Origin: Nectonema munidae
Taxonomy: Eukaryota > Nematomorpha > Nectonematoida > Nectonematidae
DNA length: 64,000 bases
Assembly (NCBI GenBank): GCA_030549495.1
Contig: JAUIRK010001045.1
Location: 84,593 to 148,592, forward strand
Direction of reading: 5' to 3'
Shown here one piece after another: positions 1 through 14,445 of the stretch. The translations under genes were made by a program, and so were the position numbers. Under the pieces are notes generated by a model, which made no database searches, was not told where the DNA came from, and saw nothing but the letters and a program-made list of their open reading frames with translations. Numbering within the stretch: the first letter of the stretch is position 1; each line of letters opens with the position of its first letter.

Positions 1-202
1 GTGGTTAGCAGATGTTAAATCATTTCCTTCAAATTCGCGATAAAATGGACTTTTTTGTCAAAGACTTAGCTACCGACTAACTAATTGAGTTGAGGGACAC
101 TATTACTAAAAAATATGTGGTGCGAAAAATAAAACAGAGAAATTGTATTCAATTTCATCTATAATCAAATAATCATAATCATAATCATAATAATAGTCAT
201 AT
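1..202. other. AT-rich flank with short ATAATC microsatellite
   Basis: No gene is recognised here. Positions about 163-200 hold a short run of ATAATC/ATAATA units. The rest is unremarkable AT-rich sequence. Confidence 0.5.
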
Positions 203-379
203 TCAAACGAATTTGCATTGAAAGATTATTTCGAAAATGAACGTCAAAAAATATTTTACCCAAATTCTAAGACACTCAAAGGGGTAAATATTTAAGAGTA
301 TTCCGAGTGAGAACAAGACAGCAGATTCACAAGCCAACCAAAAAGTGGAGCCACATCTTGTAGTCAGTATAAAGAAGAG

Positions 380-860
380 GGGAATGAGAGTAGAGAGGTA
401 AACGTGAGAAGTCTGGGCGTCTTTCAGATGCAGAAATCCCGCGATCGAGTCCAGAAGCGTCTGTGAATCATCACTAGTGTCGATGCTGATCTCAGGCATG
501 AATAAAGAGCGCTATTGTAGGAAGTTTGTAGCGTCGTTTGCGAGAACAATCACGTTTCAATCAATAGATAAAGACGAAGAAGAGGGTTTCTCCTTCACGC
601 TTCGATGGAAGCGAAAAAGGGTAGAACGAGGAAGAAGTGAATAATGATGTGATGTGAAGGTTTGCGCCAGCGCGCTAGCGAAATGCAAACGGAGACGTGA
701 AAGCGAGTAAGCGCGGTCGATCAAACTCGAGTGCACTGACGAGTTACACGAGTACGACGCACCTTCGTAAGTGCACGCACAATTCATTCTTTAGGCTCGT
801 TTTCCGATTTTGATGATTTCACTGCTCTCTTCATTTTCAGTACATTCTTAGTTCGTGTCG
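380..860 (-). promoter_or_regulatory. CpG-rich patch, candidate 5' end of a minus-strand gene
   Basis: Positions 590-780 are clearly richer in G+C and CpG than the rest of the window, where CpG is rare. On the minus strand an ATG at 499 opens a reading frame beginning MPEISIDTSDDSQTLL with balanced codon use for about 30 residues. It then turns hydrophobic and AT-rich, as if reading into an intron. No product is recognised. A second minus-strand frame at 557-787 overlaps the CpG-rich part and could equally be 5' UTR. On the plus strand two acceptor-like sites (pyrimidine tract plus CAG) lie near 840 and 901, so a plus-strand exon is an alternative. Being CpG-rich and next to an open frame suggests a promoter with first exon, but this is inference. 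Confidence 0.3.
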
Positions 861-1214
861 CCTGGAGTCATGATGAGATAAGTGTTGTTTTTTCTACCGC
901 AGTGATCACAATTGATTGCAGATCTGATGATGTTATTTATTTTCATGAAAATCAATCTAACATGTCAATCAATACCAAATATATAAACTTCAAAATATAT
1001 AATAAGTTTTGGCTTAATATTCTCTTAATTTATTTAATACACCAGCATTTGCTGATTAATACTCCCAAAATATTTTACCTGTCAGTAAATTAACTTTCGC
1101 GACTTACTTTCTCTTATTATTTTAGAATAAACTCCATGCACAGCGAATCTAACACTCAATTTGTTTTTCAGAATATATTCAATCACTAAAGGCTAAACTT
1201 GATTTCTTTTATCT

Positions 1215-2262
1215 ATTTTTGCAAAAGGTGGAAAAATTTACTGGGAAAATTTTCATATAGTTTGTATTCAAGAGAGCTGGCTTGATTCATATTCAAATAT
1301 TGATCAGTTTTGCAATGAAAAATATTATTATATTTCACTTCCATCGGAAAAAAGTCGACATAGAGGTCTTGGTTTTTTTATTCATCGATCTGCAGAATAT
1401 GTTGTTGTTCATTTTTCAATATCTAAAAAAATTTGCGATATTTTTTCTATAAAAGTTAAAAATAATAATTATCAAGTATATATTCATAACATTTAGAGGC
1501 ATGCTCTACATAATAAGCAGATTTTCGATGAGTTTTATCTTGAATTCGATGATTTTTGTGAAGAAATATCAAAATATAAGTTCAATATTTTACTTGGCGA
1601 TTTTAACATTACCTTTATTTATAGCTTTAGATTTAGTTAAAGAAAAAATAAGAAATGAAGAAATATTGTTTAAAAAAATAGATTATACTAAGCTGAACAA
1701 CTTATTAAACAATATTAATTGGCAAGATCTAAATGGATCAGTAAATAACATAGCAGAGCGTTTTATTGATAGGGTGCAATTTTTTATGAAGGATGATTGT
1801 TCTGTTTGTTATGTGAAAAAGAATAATCACCGATGGAGGAATCAATATATATTAAATAAATTAAAAGAAAAGGAAATGCTGTAGAGAAGAATTAAAAGAG
1901 ATAAAACCAACATAGCTTTATCACTTATAACTATAGTCTTAAAGAATGCATTAAAAATATAATAAAAGCTAATTTGGCGATCAAAAGTAGACTACTTTGA
2001 AAAAATTTTTAAAGACTGTAATAATGATTCTAGTAAAATATGGAAAAATTTAAATGCGATCATAAAAGAAAAAGCAAATAATGAAAATAGAGTCATAATA
2101 AATTAGTCAAATCATGACATTCCAGATAGATTTGCAATGCATTTCAAAGATAAAATAAATATTCTGTTAAAAAATAGTGATATTGGTTCACTTAGTCCTA
2201 AAACGTATAGTGATGATAACAATAGATTATTTAAATTTCAAAAAATTACATATAATGATCAC
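1215..2262 (+). mobile_element. LINE endonuclease-domain fragment, truncated by the satellite array
   Basis: Conceptual translation on the plus strand shows the landmarks of the APE-type endonuclease of non-LTR retrotransposons: VCIQESWLDS near 1260, SRHRGLGFFIH near 1350 and ILLGDFN near 1590. These are followed by the charged linker normally found between endonuclease and reverse transcriptase (NWQDLN and MKDDCSVCYVKKNNHRWRN, 1710-1840). The frame changes and carries stops (for example after VYIHNI near 1495 and near 1884), so it is dead. No reverse transcriptase follows: the sequence runs directly into satellite at about 2262. RHRGLGF and the surrounding residues resemble the LINE at 54.2 kb, so both may belong to one family. 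Clade is not assigned (CR1/Jockey-group style). Confidence 0.75.
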
Positions 2263-5200
2263 TGATTGGGCCTCTTTTATTGATTTTTTAAAAAAATAAA
2301 CATCACCACTAAATTCAGCAAATTTGAAAATGGGTATATATGTGTAAAAACTTTTTAAAATTAACTCAATAAAAATTTTTATTTTGACATGATGTGTAAT
2401 ATATAAATCATTCTGTTTTATTGATTTTCTTAAAAAATAAGCATCATTGCTAAATTCAGCAAACTTGAAAATGGGTATATATGTGTAAAAACATTTTAAA
2501 ATTAACTCAATAAAATTTTTTATTTTTAAATGAGGTGGAATATATAAATCATTTCTTTGGCCTGTTTTATTGATTTTCTTAAAAAATAAACATCACCACT
2601 AAATTCAGCAAACTTGAAAATGGGTATATATGTCTAAAAACTTTTTAAAATTAACTCAATTAAAAATATTTATTTTGACATGATGTGGAATATATAAATC
2701 ATTTCTTTGGCCTGTTTTATTGATTTTTTAAAAAAATAAGCATAATTGCTAAATTCAGCAAACTTGAAAATGGGTATATATGTGTAAAAACATTTTAAAA
2801 TTAAATCAATAAAAAATGTTTATTTTGACATGATGTGGAATATATAAATCATTTCTTTGGCCTGTTTTATTGATTTTCTTAAAAAATAAACATCACCACT
2901 AAATTCAGCAAACTTGAAAATGGGTATATATGTGTAAAAACTTTTTAAAATTAACTCAATAAAAATTTTTATTTTGACATGATGTGGAATATATAAATCA
3001 TTTCTTTGGCCTGTTTTATTGATTTTCTTAAAAAATAAACATCATTGCTAAATTCAGCAAACTTGAAAATGGGTATATATGTGTAAAAACTTTTTAAAAT
3101 TAACTCAATAAAAAATTTTTATTTTGACATTATGTGTAATATATAAATCATTCCTTTGGCCTGTTTTATTGATTTTCTTAAAAAATAAGCATCATTGCTA
3201 AATTCAGCAAACTTGAAAATGGGTATATATGTGTAAAATCATTTTAAAATTAACTCAATAAAAATTTTTATTTTTAAATGAGGTGGAATATATAAATCAT
3301 TTCTTTGGCCTGTTTTATTGATTTTCTTAAAAAAATAAGCATCATTGCTAAATTCAGCAAACTTGAAAATGGGTATATATGTGTAAAAACATTTTAAAAT
3401 TAACTCAATAAAAAATGTTTATTTTGACATGATGTGGAATATATAAATCATTTCTTTGGCCTGTTTTATTGATTTTCTTAAAAAATAAACATCACTACAA
3501 AATTCAGTAAACTTTAAAATGGGTATATATGTGTAAAAACATTTTAAAATTAACTCAATAAAAATTTTTATTTTTACATTATGTGGAATATATAAATCGT
3601 TTCTTTGGCCTGTTTATTGATTTTCTTAAAAAATAAACATCACTACTAAATTCAGCAAACTTGAAAATGGGTATATATGTGTAAAAACATTTTAAAATTA
3701 ACTCAATAAAATTTTTTATTTTTAAATGAGGTGGAATATATAAATCATTTCTTTGGCCTGTTTTATTGATTTTCTTAAAAAATAAGCATCATTGCTAAAT
3801 TCAGCAAACTTGAAAATGGGTATATATGTGTAAAAACATTTTAAAATTAACTCAATAAAAATTTTTATTTTTAAAATGAGGTGGAATATATAAATCATTT
3901 CTTTGGCCTGTTTTATTGATTTTCTTAAAAAATAAACATCACCACTAAATTCAGCAAACTTTAAAATGGGTATATATGTGTAAAAACATTTTAAAATTAA
4001 CTCAATAAAAATTTTTATTTTGACATGATGTGTAATATATAAATCATTTGGCCTGTTTTATTGATTTTCTTAAAAAATAAGCATCATTGCTAAATTCAGC
4101 AAACTTGAAAATGGGTATATATGTGTAAAAACTTTTTAAAATTAACTCAATAAAAATTTTTATTTTTAAATGAGGTGGAATATATAAATCATTTCTTTGG
4201 CCTGTTTTATTGATTTTCTTAAAAAATAAACATCACCACTAAATTCAGCAAACTTGAAAATGGGTATATATGTGTAAAAACTTTTTAAAATTAACTCAAT
4301 AAAAATTTTTATTTTGACATGATGTGGAATATATAAATCATTTCTTTGGCCTGTTTTATTGATTTTCTTAAAAAATAAACATCACTACAAAATTCAGCAA
4401 ACTTGAAAATGGGTATATATGTGTAAAAACATTTTAAAATTAACTCAATACAAATCTTTATTTTTAAATGAGGTGGAATATATAAATCATTTCTTTGGCC
4501 TGTTTTATTGATTTTCTTAAAAAATAAACATCACCACTAAATTCAGCAAACTTGAAAATGGGTATATATGTGTAAAAACTTTTTAAAATTAACTCAATAC
4601 AAATTTTTATTTTGACATTATGTGTAATATATAAATCATTTCTTTGGCCTGTTTTATTGATTTTCTTAAAAAATAAGCATCATTGCTAAATTCAGCAAAC
4701 TTGAAAATGGGTATATATGTGTAAAAACATTTTAAAATTAACTCAATAAAAATTTTTATTTTTAAATGAGGTGGAATATATAAATCATTTCTTTGGCCTG
4801 TTTTATTGATTTTCTTAAAAAATAAACATCACTGCTAAATTCAGCAAACTTGAAAATGGGTATATATGTGTAAAAACATTTTAAAATTAACTCAATAAAA
4901 AATGTTTATTTTGACATGATGTGGAATATATAAATCATTTCTTTGGCCTGTTTTATTGATTTTCTTAAAAAATAAGCATCATTGTAAAATTCAGCAAACT
5001 TGAAAATGGGTATATATGTGTAAAAACATTTTAAAATTAACTCAATAAAAATTTTTATTTTGACATTATGTGGAATATATAAATCGTTTCTTTAGCCTGT
5101 TTTATTGATTTTCTTAAAAAATAAACATCACCACAAAATTCAGCAAACTTGAAAATGGGTATATATGTGTAAAAACTTTTTAAAATTAACTCAATACAAA

Positions 5201-8200
5201 TTTTTATTTTGACATTATGTGTAATATATAAATCATTTCTTTGGCCTGTTTTATTGATTTTCTTAAAAAATAAGCATCATTGCTAAATTCAGCAAACTTG
5301 AAAATGGGTATATATGTGTAAAAACATTTTAAAATTAACTCAATAAAAATTTTTATTTTTAAATGAGGTGGAATATATAAATCATTTCTTTGGCCTGTTT
5401 TATTGATTTTCTTAAAAAATAAACATCACCACTAAATTCAGCAAACTTGAAAATGGGTATATATGTGTAAAAACATTTTAAAATTAACTCAATAAAAATT
5501 TTTATTTTGACATTATGTGTAATATATAAATCATTTCTTTGGCCTGTTTTATTGATTTTCTTAAAAAATAAGCATCATTGCTAAATTCAGCAAACTTGAA
5601 AATGGGTATATATGTGTAAAAACATTTTAAAATTAACTCAATAAAAATTTTTATTTTTAAATGAGGTGGAATATATAAATCATTTCTTTGGCCTGTTTTA
5701 TTGATTTTCTTAAAAAATAAACATCACCACTAAATTCAGCAAACTTGAAAATGGGTATATATGTCTAAAAACTTTTTAAAATTAACTCAATTAAAAATAT
5801 TTATTTTGACATGATGTGGAATATATAAATCATTTCTTTGGCCTGTTTTATTGATTTTCTTAAAAAATAAGCATCACTGCTAAATTCAGCAAACTTGAAA
5901 ATGGGTATATATGTGTAAAAACATTTTAAAATTAACTCAATAAAAATGTTTATTTTGACATGATGTGGAATATATAAATCATTTCTTTGGCCTGTTTTAT
6001 TGATTTCTTAAAAAATAAACATCACTGCTAAATTCAGCAAACTTGAAAATGGGTATATATGTTTAAAAAGATTTTAAAATTAACTCAATAAAATTTTTTA
6101 TTTTGACATGATGTGGAATATATAAATCATTTCTTTGGCCTGTTTTATTGATTTCTTAAAAAATAAGCATCATTGCTAAATTCAGCAAACTTGAAAATGG
6201 GTATATATGTGTAAAAACATTTTAAAATTAACTCAATAAAATTTTTTATTTTGAAATGAGGTGGAATATATAAATCATTTATTTGGCCTGTTTTATTGAT
6301 TTTCTTAAAAAATAAACATCACTGCTAAATTCAGCAAACTTGAAAATGGGTATATATGTTTAAAAAGATTTTAAAATTAACTCAATAAAATTTTTATTTT
6401 GAAATGAGGTGGAATATATAAATCATTTCTTTGGCCTGTTTTATTGATTTTCTTAAAAAATAAGCATCATTGCTAAATTCAGCAAACTTGAAAATGGGTA
6501 TATATGTGTAAAAACATTTTAAAATTAACTCAATAAAAATTTTTATTTTGACATGATGTGGAATATATAAATCATTTCTTTGGCCTGTTTTATTGATTTT
6601 CTTAAAAAATAAACATCACCACTAAATTCAGCAAACTTGAAAATGGGTATATATGTTTAAAAAGATTTTAAAATTAACTCAATAAAATTTTTTATTTTGA
6701 CATGATGTGGAATATATAAATCATTTCTTTGGCCTGTTTTATTGATTTCTTAAAAAATAAACATCACTGCTAAATTCAGCAAACTTGAAAATGGGTATAT
6801 ATGTGTAAAAACATTTTAAAATTAACTCAATAAAATTTTTATTTTGAAATGAGGTGGAATATATAAATCATTTCTTTGGCCTGTTTTATTGATTTTCTTA
6901 AAAAATAAACATCACCACTAAATTCAGCAAACTTGAAAATGGGTATATATGTGTAAAAACTTTTTAAAATTAACTCAATAAAAATTTTTATTTTTAAATG
7001 AGGTGGAATATATAAATCATTTCTTTGGCCTGTTTTATTGATTTTCTTAAAAAATAAACATCACTGCTAAATTCAGCAAACTTGAAAATGGGTATATATG
7101 TGTAAAAACTTTTTAAAATTAACTCAATAAAATTTTTTATTTTGACATGATGTGGAATATATAAATCATTTCTTTGGCCTGTTTTATTGATTTCTTAAAA
7201 AATAAGCATCATTGCTAAATTCAGCAAACTTGAAAATGGGTATATATGTGTAAAAACTTTTTAAAATTAACTCAATAAAAATTTTTATTTTTAAATGAGG
7301 TGGAATATATAAATCATTTCTTTGGCCTGTTTTATTGATTTTCTTAAAAAATAAACATCACCACTAAATTCAGCAAACTTGAAAATGGGTATATATGTCT
7401 AAAAACTTTTTAAAATTAACTCAATAAAATTTTTATTTTGAAATGAGGTGGAATATATAAATAATTTATTTGGCCTGTTTTATTGATTTTCTTAAAAAAT
7501 AAGCATCATTGCTAAATTCAGCAAACTTGAAAATGGGTATATATGTGTAAAAACTTTTTAAAATTAACTCAATAAAAATTTTTTATTTTGACATGATGTG
7601 GAATATATAAATCATTTCTTTGGCCTGTTTTATTGATTTTCTTAAAAAATAAACATCACCACTAAATTCAGCAAACTTGAAAATGGGTATATATGTGTAA
7701 AAACTTTTTAAAATTAACTCAATAAAAATTTTTATTTTGAAATGAGGTGGAATATATAAATCAATTCTTTGGCCTGTTTTATTGATTTTCTTAAAAAATA
7801 AACATCATTGCTAAATTCAGCAAACTTGAAAATGGGTATATATGTGTAAAAACTTTTTAAAATTAACTCAATAAAATTTTTTATTTTGAAATGAGGTGGA
7901 ATATATAAATCATTTCTTTGGCCTGTTTTATTGATTTTCTTAAAAAATAAACATCACTACAAAATTCAGCAAACTTGAAAATGGGTATATATGTGTAAAA
8001 ACATTTTAAAATTAACTCAATAAAATTTTTTATTTTGACATGATGTGGAATATATAAATCATTTCTTTGGCCTGTTTTATTGATTTTCTTAAAAAATAAG
8101 CATCACTGCTAAATTCAGCAAACTTGAAAATGGGTATATATGTGTAAAAACATTTTAAAATTAACTCAATAAAAATTTTTATTTTGAAATGAGGTGGAAT

Positions 8201-11200
8201 ATATAAATCATTTCTTTGGCCTGTTTTATTGATTTTCTTAAAAAATAAACATCACTGCTAAATTCAGCAAACTTGAAAATGGGTATATATGTGTAAAAAC
8301 ATTTTAAAATTAACTCAATAAAAATGTTTATTTTGACATGATGTGGAATATATAAATCATTTCTTTGGCCTGTTTTATTGATTTTCTTAAAAAATAAGCA
8401 TCACTGCTAAATTCAGCAAACTTGAAAATGGGTATATATGTGTAAAAACATTTTAAAATTAACTCAATAAAAATTTTTATTTTGAAATGAGGTGGAATAT
8501 ATAAATCATTTCTTTGGCCTGTTTTATTGATTTTCTTAAAAAATAAACATCACTACTAAATTCAGCAAACTTGAAAATGGGTATATATGTGTAAAAACTT
8601 TTTAAAATTAACTCAATAAAAATTTTTATTTTGAAATGATGTGGAATATATAAATCATTTCTTTGGCCTGTTTTATTGATTTTCTTAAAAAATAAGCATC
8701 ATTGCTAAATTCAGCAAACTTGAAAATGGGTATATATGTGTAAAAACATTTTAAAATTAACTCAATAAAAATGTTTATTTTGACATGATGTGGAATATAT
8801 AAATCATTTCTTTGGCCTGTTTTATTGATTTTCTTAAAAAATAAACATCACCACTAAATTCAGCAAACTTGAAAATGGGTATATATGTGTAAAAACATTT
8901 TAAAATTAACTCAATAAAAATTTTTATTTTGACATGAGGTGGAATATATAAATCATTTCTTTGGCCTGTTTTATTGATTTTCTTAAAAAATAAGCATCAT
9001 TGCTAAATTCAGCAAACTTGAAAATGGGTATATATGTGTAAAAACATTTTAAAATTAACTCAATAAAAATTTTTATTTTTAAATGAGGTGGAATATATAA
9101 ATCATTTCTTTGGCCTGTTTTATTGATTTTCTTAAAAAATAAACATCACTGCTAAATTCAGCAAACTTGAAAATGGGTATATATGTGTAAAAACATTTTA
9201 AAATTAACACAATAAAAAATGTTTATTTTGACATGATGTGGAATATATAAATCATTTCTTTGGCCTGTTTTATTGATTTTCTTAAAAAATAAGCATCATT
9301 GCTAAATTCAGCAAACTTGAAAATGGGTATATATGTGTAAAAACATTTTAAAATTAACTCAATAAAAATTTTTATTTTGAAATGATGTGGAATATATAAA
9401 TCATTTCTTTGGCCTGTTTTATTGATTTTCTTAAAAAATAAGCATCATTGCTAAATTCAGCAAACTTGAAAATGGGTATATATGTCTAAAAACTTTTTAA
9501 AATTAACTCAATAAAAATTTTTATTTTGAAATGAGGTGGAATATATAAATCATTTCTTTGGCCTGTTTTATTGATTTTCTTAAAAAATAAACATCACTAC
9601 TAAATTCAGCAAACTTGAAAATGGGTATATATGTGTAAAAACATTTTAAAATTAACTCAATAAAAATTTTTATTTTGACATGATGTGGAATATATAAATC
9701 ATTTCTTTGGCCTGTTTTATTGATTTTCTTAAAAAATAAGCATCACTGCTAAATTCAGCAAACTTGAAAATGGGTATATATGTGTAAAAACATTTTAAAA
9801 TTAACTCAATAAAAATTTTTATTTTTAAATGAGGTGGAATATATAAATCATTTCTTTGGCCTGTTTTATTGATTTTCTTAAAAAATAAGCATCACTGCTA
9901 AATTCAGCAAACTTGAAAATGGGTATATATGTGTAAAAACATTTTAAAATTAACTCAATAAAAAATGTTTATTTTGACATGAGGTGGAATATATAAATCA
10001 TTTCTTTGGCCTGTTTTATTGATTTTCTTAAAAAATAAACATCATTGCTAAATTCAGCAAACTTGAAAATGGGTATATATGTGTAAAAACTTTTTAAAAT
10101 TAACTCAATACAAATTTTTATTTTGAGATTATGTGTAATATATAAATCATTTCTTTGGCCTGTTTTATTGATTTTCTTAAAAAATAAACATCACCACTAA
10201 ATTCAGCAAACTTGAAAATGGGTATATATGTCTAAAAACTTTTTAAAATTAACTCAATAAAATTTTTTATTTTGAAATGAGGTGGAATATATAAATAATT
10301 TATTTGGCCTGTTTTATTGATTTTCTTAAAAAATAAGCATCACTGCTAAATTCAGCAAACTTGAAAATGGGTATATATGTGTAAAAACATTTTAAAATTA
10401 ACTCAATAAAAATGTTTATTTTGACATGATGTGGAATATATAAATCATTTCTTTGGCCTGTTTTATTGATTTTCTTAAAAAATAAACATCACCACTAAAT
10501 TCAGCAAACTTGAAAATGGGTATATATGTGTAAAAACTTTTTAAAATTAACTCAATACAAATTTTTATTTTGAGATTATGTGTAATATATAAATCATTTC
10601 TTTGGCCTGTTTTATTGATTTTCTTAAAAAATAAGCATCATTGCTAAATTCAGCAAACTTGAAAATGGGTATATATGTGTAAAAACATTTTAAAATTAAC
10701 TCAATAAAAAATGTTTATTTTGACATGATGTGGAATATATAAATCATTTCTTTGGCCTGTTTTATTGATTTTCTTAAAAAATAAACATCACCACTAAATT
10801 CAGCAAACTTGAAAATGGGTATATATGTGTAAAAACATTTTAAAATTAACTCAATACAAATTTTTATTTTGACATTATGTGTAATATATAAATCATTCCT
10901 TTGGCCTGTTTTATTGATTTTCTTAAAAAATAAGCATCATTGCTAAATTCAGCAAACTTGAAAATGGGTATATATGTGTAAAATCATTTTAAAATTAACT
11001 CAATAAAAATTTTTATTTTTAAATGAGGTGGAATATATAAATCATTTCTTTGGCCTGTTTTATTGATTTTCTTAAAAAATAAACATCACTGCTAAATTCA
11101 GCAAACTTGAAAATGGGTATATATGTGTAAAAACATTTTAAAATTAACTCAATAAAAAATGTTTATTTTGACATGATGTGGAATATATAAATCATTTCTT

Positions 11201-14200
11201 TGGCCTGTTTTATTGATTTTCTTAAAAAATAAGCATCATTGTAAAATTCAGCAAACTTGAAAATGGGTATATATGTGTAAAAACATTTTAAAATTAACTC
11301 AATAAAAATTTTTATTTTGAGATTATGTGTAATATATAAATCATTTCTTTGGCCTGTTTTATTGATTTTCTTAAAAAATAAGCATCATTGTAAAATTCAG
11401 CAAACTTGAAAATGGGTATATATGTGTAAAAACTTTTTAAAATTAACTCAATACAAATTTTTATTTTGACATGATGTGTAATATATAAATCATTTCTTTG
11501 GCCTGTTTTATTGATTTTCTTAAAAAATAAACATCACCACTAAATTCAGCAAACTTGAAAATGGGTATATATGTGTAAAAACATTTTAAAATTAACTCAA
11601 TACAAATTTTTATTTTGACATTATGTGTAATATATAAATCATTTCTTTGGCCTGTTTTATTGATTTTCTTAAAAAATAAGCATCATTGTAAAATTCAGCA
11701 AACTTGAAAATGGGTATATATGTGTAAAAACTTTTTAAAATTAACTCAATAAAAAATGTTTATTTTGACATGATGTGGAATATATAAATCATTTCTTTGG
11801 CCTGTTTTATTGATTTTCTTAAAAAATAAACATCACCACTAAATTCAGCAAACTTGAAAATGGGTATATATGTGTAAAAATTTTTTAAAATTAACTCAAT
11901 ACAAATTTTTATTTTGACATTATGTGTAATATATAAATCATTCCTTTGGCCTGTTTTATTGATTTTCTTAAAAAATAAGCATCATTGCTAAATTCAGCAA
12001 ACTTGAAAATGGGTATATATGTGTAAAATCATTTTAAAATTAACTCAATAAAAATTTTTATTTTTAAATGAGGTGGAATATATAAATCATTTCTTTGGCC
12101 TGTTTTATTGATTTTCTTAAAAAATAAACATCACTGCTAAATTCAGCAAACTTGAAAATGGGTATATATGTGTAAAAACATTTTAAAATTAACTCAATAA
12201 AAAATGTTTATTTTGACATGATGTGTAATATATAAATCATTTCTTTGGCCTGTTTTATTGATTTTCTTAAAAAATAAACATCACCACAAAATTCAGCAAA
12301 CTTGAAAATGGGTATATATGTGTAAAAACATTTTAAAATTAACTCAATAAAAATTTTTATTTTTAAATGAGGTGGAATATATAAATCATTTCTTTGGCCT
12401 GTTTTATTGATTTTCTTAAAAAATAAGCATCACTGCTAAATTCAGCAAACTTGAAAATGGGTATATATGTGTAAAAACATTTTAAAATTAACTCAATAAA
12501 AAATGTTTATTTTGACATGATGTGTAATATATAAATCATTTCTTTGGCCTGTTTTATTGATTTTCTTAAAAAATAAGCATCATTGTAAAATTCAGCAAAC
12601 TTGAAAATGGGTATATATGTGTAAAAACTTTTTAAAATTAACTCAATACAAATTTTTATTTTGAGATTATGTGTAATATATAAATCATTTCTTTGGCCTG
12701 TTTTATTGATTTTCTTAAAAAATAAACATCACCACTAAATTCAGCAAACTTGAAAATGGGTATATATGTGTAAAAACATTTTAAAATTAACTCAATAAAA
12801 ATTTTTATTTTGAGATTATGTGTAATATATAAATCATTTCTTTGGCCTGTTTTATTGATTTTCTTAAAAAATAAGCATCATTGTAAAATTCAGCAAACTT
12901 GAAAATGGGTATATATGTGTAAAAACATTTTAAAATTAACTCAATAAAAATTTTTATTTTTAAATGAGGTGGAATATATAAATCATTTCTTTGGCCTGTT
13001 TTATTGATTTTCTTAAAAAATAAGCATCATTGTAAAATTCAGCAAACTTGAAAATGGGTATATATGTGTAAAAACTTTTTAAAATTAACTCAATACAAAT
13101 TTTTATTTTGAGATTATGTGTAATATATAAATCATTTCTTTGGCCTGTTTTATTGATTTTCTTAAAAAATAAACATCACCACTAAATTCAGCAAACTTGA
13201 AAATGGGTATATATGTGTAAAAACATTTTAAAATTAACTCAATAAAAATTTTTATTTTGACATGATGTGTAATATATAAATCATTTCTTTGGCCTGTTTT
13301 ATTGATTTTCTTAAAAAATAAGCATCACTGCAAAATTCAGCAAACTTGAAAATGGGTATATATGTGTAAAAACATTTTAAAATTAACTCAATAAAAATTT
13401 TTATTTTTAAATGAGGTGGAATATATAAATCATTTCTTTGGCCTGTTTTATTGATTTTCTTAAAAAATAAACATCACTACAAAATTCAGCAAACTTGAAA
13501 ATGGGTATATATGTGTAAAAACTTTTTAAAATTAACTCAATAAAAATTTTTATTTTGACATGATGTGTAATATATAAATCATTTCTTTGGCCTGTTTTAT
13601 TGATTTTCTTAAAAAATAAGCATCATTGCTAAATTCAGCAAACTTGAAAATGGGTATATATGTGTAAAAACATTTTAAAATTAACTCAATAAAAATTTTT
13701 ATTTTGACATTATGTGGAATATATAAATCGTTTCTTTAGCCTGTTTTATTGATTTTCTTAAAAAATAAACATCACCACTAAATTCAGCAAACTTGAAAAT
13801 GGGTATATATGTGTAAAAACTTTTTAAAATTAACTCAATAAAAATCTTTATTTTGACATGATGTGTAATATATAAATCATTTCTTTGGCCTGTTTTATTG
13901 ATTTTCTTAAAAAATAAACATCACTGCTAAATTCAGCAAACTTGAAAATGGGTATATATGTGTAAAAACTTTTTAAAATTAACTCAATAAAAATGTTTAT
14001 TTTGAATGGAATATATAAATCATTTCTTTGGCCTGTTTTATTGATTTTCTTAAAAAATAAACATCACCACTAAATTCAGCAAACTTGAAAATGGGTATAT
14101 ATGTGTAAAAACTTTTTAAAATTAACTCAATAAAAATTTTTATTTTTAAATGAGGTGGAATATATAAATCATTTCTTTGGCCTGTTTTATTGATTTTCTT

Positions 14201-14445
14201 AAAAAATAAGCATCATTGCTAAATTCAGCAAACTTGAAAATGGGTATATATGTGTAAAAACATTTTAAAATTAACTCAATAAAAATTTTTATTTTGACAT
14301 TATGTGGAATATATAAATCGTTTCTTTGGCCTGTTTTATTGATTTTCTTAAAAAATAAACATCACTACAAAATTCAGCAAACTTGAAAATGGGTATATAT
14401 GTGTAAAAACATTTTAAAATTAACTCAATAAAAATTTTTATTTTG

